Made by a program: the position numbers and the translations under genes. A stretch of 64,000 nucleotides of DNA from JAAXHE01 sp964551635 (lineage in GTDB: Bacteria; Latescibacterota; UBA2968; GCA-2709665): contig CAZKDZ010000211.1 in NCBI GenBank assembly GCA_964551635.1, positions 25,006 through 89,005 on the forward strand, given 5' to 3'. The notes beneath the pieces are model-generated. The model saw only the letters and a program-made list of their open reading frames with translations, was not told the origin of the DNA and did not search any database. Below, in pieces: positions 59,919 through 64,000 of the stretch (positions are counted from its first letter, which is position 1; every line of letters starts with the position of its first letter).

Positions 59919-61250
59919 ATGGCGGAGATCAGGGCTTTTCGCGGAATCAGGTACTCGATTGAGAGAATAGGCGACGTTGGAAACGTTGTCGCGCCGCCTT
60001 ACGATGTGATTGACGGGGCGATGCAGCGTGATCTGTACGACGCGCATCCCAACAACATCGTACGGATAATTCAGGGCCTGGACAACACAGGGGACTCGGA
60101 CCATGAGAACCGTTACACCCGTGCCGCGGGGTCATTCCGACGCTGGATTGAAGATGGCGTCCTCGTTCGGGACCGTGAAGAGGGGATATATCTCTACGCT
60201 CAGGATTTCGACGTCGGTACTCCCGATGGACCGAAAAACAAAACGAGGCTGGGAATTGTGGCGCTGGTGCGGGCCGACGCTCTGGGAGAAGGCGCGATTC
60301 TCCCGCATGAGAACACCATGCCGGGGCCAAGGGCGGACCGGTTGGCGCTCATGCGGCACACACGGGCGGCCTTCGGTCAGATCTTTTCGTTATACTCCGA
60401 TCCCGCCGGTCAGGTGCAGGGAATCCTGGCGCCGGTCCTGGATGGGTCCCCGTTGTTCGCGTTCCATGGGGAGGATGGCGTCGGACACCGCTTCTGGCGG
60501 GTAACCGATCGGTCCACGGTACGCGGCGTCGCCAGTGCGCTGAAAGACAAGCCGATTTTCATCGCGGACGGTCATCATCGATACGAAACCGCTGTGGTCT
60601 ACCGGAACGAACGCGCGACGGCCGAAGGCGAGGATTGGCAGGGGAAGCCCTACGGGTACAGGATGCAGACGCTCGTGAATATGGACGACGCTGAGGGGAT
60701 GGCCATCAATGCGATTCACCGGGTGGTCGCAGACCTGGGCGCGGGCGGCGTAGAAAGACTCATCAGGGGGCTGGAGGAGCTTTGTGACGTCGAACGGCAG
60801 CCTCTCACGAGTACGCAATCCGTGTTGCGGGAGTTGAAACGGCGCGGCGGACGCGGGAACGTCTTCGGATTCTGTCACGGAGCGTGCTCCCACGTTCACT
60901 ATCTGAGTTTGAAGAACGGCGTTCTCGCGTCCGATCTGGATCGCGAAAATCACTCGGAGGCGTGGAGGGCGCTGGATACGGGCTTGCTGCAACTGATACT
61001 GGGCAGGGTGCTGGATCTGGATGGGGAGACACTGACCCGAGGCGACAAGGTGAAGTTCATCAAGGTCGAGCGAGAGGTGCTGGACCTGGTAAAGGCGGCG
61101 CCTGACCGGGCGGGTTTCTTTCTGAATCCGGTCGGCATGCAACAGTTGCGCGACGTTGTGCTCGCCGGAGAGCGAATGCCTCCCAAATCCACGTTTTTTT
61201 ATCCGAAGGTCTATTCAGGACTGGTGATACAGGACCTTGAGTCGTTCTGA
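59919..61250 (+). CDS. DUF1015 family protein
   Basis: 443 residues. AEIRAFRGIRYSIERIGDVGNVVAPPYDVI and LYDAHPNNIVRI open the protein, and FIADGHHRYETAVVYRNE with the HHRYETA motif marks the DUF1015 family. Members are soluble cytoplasmic proteins of unknown activity, often beside D-3-phosphoglycerate dehydrogenase-like genes, as here. ATG 59919 has AAGGGG upstream; a start at 59904 is also in frame. Confidence 0.85.
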   Translation: MAEIRAFRGIRYSIERIGDVGNVVAPPYDVIDGAMQRDLYDAHPNNIVRIIQGLDNTGDSDHENRYTRAAGSFRRWIEDGVLVRDREEGIYLYAQDFDVGTPDGPKNKTRLGIVALVRADALGEGAILPHENTMPGPRADRLALMRHTRAAFGQIFSLYSDPAGQVQGILAPVLDGSPLFAFHGEDGVGHRFWRVTDRSTVRGVASALKDKPIFIADGHHRYETAVVYRNERATAEGEDWQGKPYGYRMQTLVNMDDAEGMAINAIHRVVADLGAGGVERLIRGLEELCDVERQPLTSTQSVLRELKRRGGRGNVFGFCHGACSHVHYLSLKNGVLASDLDRENHSEAWRALDTGLLQLILGRVLDLDGETLTRGDKVKFIKVEREVLDLVKAAPDRAGFFLNPVGMQQLRDVVLAGERMPPKSTFFYPKVYSGLVIQDLESF

Positions 61251-61323
61251 CCGCTGCTGCGGGCAATCAGAGAATCTCACCTGAAAGAGGGGTGCCGCGC
61301 GCCCCTTTTCTCGAATGGGTTGC

Positions 61324-61489
61324 TGGCAGTCCGTTGTGAAAGTCGCTCTGCAGGCGAGGCCGAGCCATTGTGGTCGAAGACAAGGCGCGCGACCGAGTCC
61401 CATCCCTTGATTCGGCGAGGGAGCGCAACGCAGTATTTCGACCGCAGGGGCCGGCTGTAGCCCGGATGGACTTTTTCAACGGGCTGCTA
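61324..61489. mobile_element. MITE-like element, 166 bp, with imperfect terminal inverted repeats
   Basis: Left end 61324-61344 (TGGCAGTCCGTTGTGAAAGTC) and the reverse complement of the right end 61469-61489 (TAGCAGCCCGTTGAAAAAGT...) agree at 17 of 21 positions. The interior has no plausible gene. The right terminus supplies the TAG stop codon of the M24 peptidase on the minus strand. A solo terminus lies at 25869-25899. Confidence 0.7.
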
Positions 61490-62671
61490 GAGAATGGGCA
61501 GGTCATCGGGAGCGGTTTCGGAGAGGATTTCGCAGCCGGTATCGGTCACGACAACATCCTCTTCGAGCATGAAATACGCGCCGTCGGTATACAGGGAAGG
61601 TTCGACGGTCAGAACCATGCCTTGCTCCAGAAGGGTATCATCTTCGAGTTCGATGAAGGGGGGTTCGATAATGTCGAGACCGATGGCATGGCCGATTCCG
61701 GTGACGCGCCGCGCCTGCTCCGCATAACCCGCCTTCCTCAGTGTATCATTTGAAACGCGAACCAGGTCCGATATTGGAATGCCCGGCCGGATCGCGTCGA
61801 TCGCGGCTTGCAGGCACCCGTGGACGGTTCTGTACGCATCCTTGTGTCTCCGGTCAGCCCGGCCCAACGCGAACATCCGCGTGTAGTCCGACCAGTATCC
61901 GCGGTAAACGCCGCCGGCGTCGTGGGCGATGAGTTCGCCTTCGGTCAGCATGCGGTCGGTGTGGCGACGCAGGCTTCGATTGCTGCTGCGCGCGTCTCCA
62001 GGGATGCACGTGGCCAGCGTAATCGAACCGGGCGCGTCCATTCCCCGTTTCAGATGCTCCACGCAAAGCATGCTGTATAGTTCCCTTTCGGTCATGCCTG
62101 GTCTGACCGTGGAAAAAAGGGTGCGATAGGCCCGGTTTGTGATCTCCACTGCTTTGCGAATATAGTCAATTTCGGCGCTGGATTTGGTGAAACGGGTCTT
62201 CCAGAGGAATGGTGAGGCGTCGGTGAATTGTACGCCGGGAAGATTGGCTTTCAACCGCCCGAAGTCGTCGTAGGGCATTCTCGACCAGAGGACGCCGCCC
62301 AGTTCGGCGCCGACGCGGGCGCCGCCAAGGCCGAGTTCGCGGATGACTTCGGTGAGAACGGAGACGCCTGCCCTAACGCGGATCGGAGGCTGATACGTGC
62401 GCACGTCTTCGATCCAGGCGTCCTCCTCACACATTCCCGTTTCCAGCGGCGGGACGATGAGAACCGGGTCGCGTTCGAGCGGAAGCACGGCGAATAGCGA
62501 AGTGAATTTGTGTCCCCAGCGATGCGTCCAGTGTCCGGTGAAGTAGCGATGGTTCGTGTCCGTTGTAATCAGGACCGCATCCAGACCGTTGCGGGACATG
62601 AGATCTCGGAGTCCGGAAAGACGTCGTTCATATTCGCAGGCGTCGAATTCGGCGTACTGGCTGGTCAGCAT
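61487..62671 (-). CDS. M24 family metallopeptidase (Xaa-Pro peptidase-like)
   Basis: 394 residues. N-terminal creatinase-like domain (GLDAVLITTDTNHRYFTGHW), then the pita-bread domain. Metal ligands are all recognisable: D in HDAGG, D in WSDYTRMF (11 residues later), H in GIGHAIGLD, E in LTVEPSLYT and E in LEEDVVVTD. The residue expected to be the second catalytic histidine (HEPP in prolidases) is isoleucine (DIIEPP), so standard prolidase activity is uncertain; creatinase-type or other amidase chemistry is possible. Its TAG stop is in the terminus of the MITE-like element. Confidence 0.85.
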   Translation of the reverse strand: MLTSQYAEFDACEYERRLSGLRDLMSRNGLDAVLITTDTNHRYFTGHWTHRWGHKFTSLFAVLPLERDPVLIVPPLETGMCEEDAWIEDVRTYQPPIRVRAGVSVLTEVIRELGLGGARVGAELGGVLWSRMPYDDFGRLKANLPGVQFTDASPFLWKTRFTKSSAEIDYIRKAVEITNRAYRTLFSTVRPGMTERELYSMLCVEHLKRGMDAPGSITLATCIPGDARSSNRSLRRHTDRMLTEGELIAHDAGGVYRGYWSDYTRMFALGRADRRHKDAYRTVHGCLQAAIDAIRPGIPISDLVRVSNDTLRKAGYAEQARRVTGIGHAIGLDIIEPPFIELEDDTLLEQGMVLTVEPSLYTDGAYFMLEEDVVVTDTGCEILSETAPDDLPIL

Positions 62672-62730
62672 AGTGGAGTTCCTTTTCTGCCGGAATCAGG
62701 ATGAGTCGCCCTCGCGCCTTGATACTGCTG

Positions 62731-62767
62731 CTTTTTCGCTCGCGCTCGGGAACTCACCGGTAATTTT
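62731..62767 (-). repeat. 37-bp element, copy 2
   Basis: Reverse complement equals 42006-42042 at 36 of 37 positions. It lies about 60 bases upstream of the minus-strand M24 peptidase start, the same relative orientation as copy 1 has to the propeller gene. Confidence 0.85.
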
Positions 62768-62926
62768 AAAACAGTTGACATGCCCCTTTGGGGGGCATCC
62801 ATAGCGATGAAATTCGTTGCATTGCCAGGCTGAATTGCGGTTTCGCGACGCCTGTAACAATTGACTTCAGCCACCGAAATACGAGAATACGAGAAAACCG
62901 GAAGACGAATGATGTATTCACGCTTT

Positions 62927-62986
62927 TTCGTAGTTTCGCTCTTTCGTAGTCTCGTTTATTCGTAGTTTCGTCTCTTCGTAATTTCC
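62927..62986. repeat. 16-bp tandem repeat, 3.75 copies
   Basis: Units start with TTCGTAGT at 62927, 62943, 62959 and (variant TTCGTAAT) 62975, period 16, with a weaker 8-bp subperiod (TTCGNNNN). The left flank (62878-62895) has ACGAGAATACGAGAA, partly complementary to the repeat. Confidence 0.85.
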
Positions 62987-62997
62987 AAGCAGCTTCT
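62978..62997 (-). repeat. Dispersed GAAGCTG motif, upstream of the EamA gene
   Basis: Minus strand AGAAGCTGCTTGGAAATTAC, 18 bases before the EamA start codon and directly adjoining the 16-bp tandem repeat. Confidence 0.7.
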
Positions 62998-63015
62998 GAG
63001 AATTGAGGTGACCGT

Positions 63016-63864
63016 GTGCCGTTGCAGGCATTCATTCTGGTGTTAATCTCGACCGTCCTGCATGCCGCCTGGAATTTCGCGGTTCGGAAAGCATCGGGCA
63101 GCCTGGCGGTTCTATGGGTGGGCAAGTGGTTCGCAGTGGCCCTCTGCCTTCCGGCCTTCTGCTATTTCCCGCTCGAGACCGACGCCGTTGCGGCGGCTTG
63201 GCCCTTTATGGCAGCGACAGGATTGGCCCATACGGTTTATTTTCTCATGCTGGCCAAAGCATACGAAGAGGGCGAGATTTCGGTCGTATATCCGCTCGCG
63301 CGGGGTACCGGCGTGGGGGGGACGGCCCTGGCGGCGTGGATTCTGATCGATGAACGGCTCACGATACCGGGGATGATGGGAATCGTGACTGTTCTTCTTG
63401 GCATTATTCTACTTGGCGTTGCCGATTTGAGAACGCCGAAAAACCGCCGCTCCATAGTATACGCACTCCTTGTTGGCGCGACGATCGCCGTCTATTCGAT
63501 CGTGGACAAGCAGGGCGTATCGCATATTCACCCCGTTCACTACGTCTTTGCTCTCTTTTTTATTCCCGGCGTCCTCCTGTCTCCGTACGTGCTCCTGCGG
63601 CACCGTCCGGCGGTCGTCCGGACGTGGCGCGGACTCAAGAGATACGCGCTCTGGGTGGGGCCGGGTTCAATGGTGACGTACCTGCTCGTTCTTTTCGCCA
63701 TGCGCGTTGGAAAGGTCAGCTATATTCTCGCCGTAAGGGAGTTTTCGGTCGTCATCGGCGCCGCCCTGGGAATTCTGTTTCTGGGCGAGCGATTCGGATG
63801 GCACAAGGGCGTCGGGGTCGGCGCCATCGTGCTGGGCCTGTTGCTGGTCAAGCTGGGCGGCTAG
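63016..63864 (+). CDS. EamA/DMT family transporter
   Basis: 282 residues, about ten membrane helices in two EamA repeats (first half to about residue 135, second from IVYALLVGATIAVYSIVDKQG). Typical motifs are LHAAWNFAVRKASGSL and YPLARGTGVGG, and the C-terminal LGERFGWHKGVGVGAIVLG. Substrate unknown; relatives export amino acids, sugars or drugs. GTG 63016 is preceded by GAGGTGACC. Its TAG stop abuts the left end of the IS630-type element. Confidence 0.85.
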   Translation: MPLQAFILVLISTVLHAAWNFAVRKASGSLAVLWVGKWFAVALCLPAFCYFPLETDAVAAAWPFMAATGLAHTVYFLMLAKAYEEGEISVVYPLARGTGVGGTALAAWILIDERLTIPGMMGIVTVLLGIILLGVADLRTPKNRRSIVYALLVGATIAVYSIVDKQGVSHIHPVHYVFALFFIPGVLLSPYVLLRHRPAVVRTWRGLKRYALWVGPGSMVTYLLVLFAMRVGKVSYILAVREFSVVIGAALGILFLGERFGWHKGVGVGAIVLGLLLVKLGG

Positions 63865-63884
63865 TGTTTTGTCCCTAAAATAAC

Positions 63885-63913
63885 TTGACTATTTATTGGG
63901 CCTGTCCTATGTT
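63885..63913 (+). promoter_or_regulatory. Promoter of the IS630 transposase
   Basis: TTGACT (63885-63890), 17-bp spacer, TATGTT (63908-63913), 43 bases before the transposase ATG. Confidence 0.55.
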
Positions 63914-63955
63914 CTCTCTACACGCTTCTCACACCCATCGTGAAAGGAGAGAACC

Positions 63956-64000
63956 ATGGGGCGCGGTCGTCCTCGGAAGCCCATTGTGTTGTCTGACCAG
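63956..64000 (+). CDS. IS630-family transposase, 5' fragment (window edge)
   Basis: Only the first 15 codons are seen: MGRGRPRKPIVLSDQ. The M-(G/A)-RGRP-(K/R)-X-P-(I/L)-VL(S/T) start is characteristic of IS630-type transposases, whose N-terminal helix-turn-helix follows. AAAGGAG precedes the ATG at good spacing. The DDE catalytic domain lies beyond the window. Confidence 0.75.
   Translation, partial: MGRGRPRKPIVLSDQ

Larger units (their letters stand above)
62672..63015. other. Repeat-rich 344-bp region between M24 peptidase and EamA genes
   Basis: No gene. In order: the 37-bp element copy 2 (62731-62767), the dispersed motif (62760-62776), a hairpin ATGCCCC/GGGGCAT (62780-62798), the 16-bp tandem repeat (62927-62986), and another motif copy (62978-62997). 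Possible -35 boxes at 62775 and 62861 lack a good -10. Confidence 0.7.
63864..64000 (+). mobile_element. IS630-family element, left end (cut by window edge)
   Basis: Sequence after the EamA stop looks unlike the chromosome and leads into a transposase start; the TA of the EamA TAG codon may be the TA target site this family uses. The right end is outside the window, so the exact boundary and terminal repeats are not confirmed. Confidence 0.6.

Noticed and set aside
62927..62986. CRISPR-like array
   Set aside because: Units are 16 bp in direct tandem without unique spacers and no cas gene is near.

Overview
The window is one continuous stretch of a Gram-negative bacterial chromosome with moderately high GC. 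It is dominated by the transcription/translation supercluster (about 6.6 to 36.9 kb), flanked by ordinary metabolic genes. Outer-membrane biogenesis (bamD-like), lipoprotein-type leaders and BatD/BatE point to a diderm. A PurL fused to its glutaminase, a SAM-II type riboswitch, a GHL10 family hydrolase, a propeller-SpoIIE sensor, a DUF1015 protein and a short-lid nucleotide kinase together suggest an uncultured lineage of the FCB/PVC kind (Latescibacterota-like). This placement is inference with low confidence; no rRNA gene is present to settle it.

Layout. 1-1776: end of a Bat (aerotolerance) operon, batD (cut by the window edge) and batE. 1893-5443: threonine synthase, then a PLP trans-sulfuration enzyme behind a SAM-II riboswitch with an intrinsic terminator, then a membrane protein. 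5446-6360 (-): a TIM-barrel sugar isomerase. 6627-7369: tRNA-Tyr, tRNA-Gly, tRNA-Thr, rpmG, tRNA-Trp. 7532-18415: secE-nusG-rplKAJL-rpoBC. 18412-22823: a strong promoter overlapping the rpoC stop, then rpsL-rpsG-fusA-tuf. 22836-36850: S10, spc and alpha operons fused in one run from rpsJ to rplQ, with adk, map and infA absent between secY and rpmJ. A 13-bp hairpin follows rplQ.

36.8-46.1 kb: GHL10 hydrolase, RlmD-like methyltransferase, greA (-) with a long leader and a terminator-like hairpin, a dapA-family aldolase, a short nucleotide kinase and a 1033-residue periplasmic propeller/SpoIIE phosphatase. 45.2-50.9 kb (-): HAD phosphatase, purL, folD, a purine/one-carbon operon. 51.2-53.6 kb: aldo-keto reductase, a 61-residue protein and ribokinase. 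53.9-56.3 kb: bamD-like, nadD, an unknown small protein and zapA. 56.3-58.8 kb (-): glycosyltransferase, small membrane protein, MFS transporter. 58.9-63.9 kb: D-2-hydroxyacid dehydrogenase, DUF1015 protein, M24 peptidase (-) and EamA transporter. The window ends in the left end of an IS630-type element.

I found no defence island, CRISPR array, biosynthetic cluster or clear new enzymatic system. The unexplained material is mostly non-coding: (i) a 166-bp MITE-like element whose terminus also sits inside the rpsS-rplV gap; (ii) a 37-bp near-identical element upstream of two unrelated genes in the same relative orientation; (iii) a dispersed 20-bp motif in six copies; (iv) a 16-bp tandem repeat; (v) a greA leader laid out like the GraL arrangement of E. 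coli; and (vi) the SAM-II/terminator leader.
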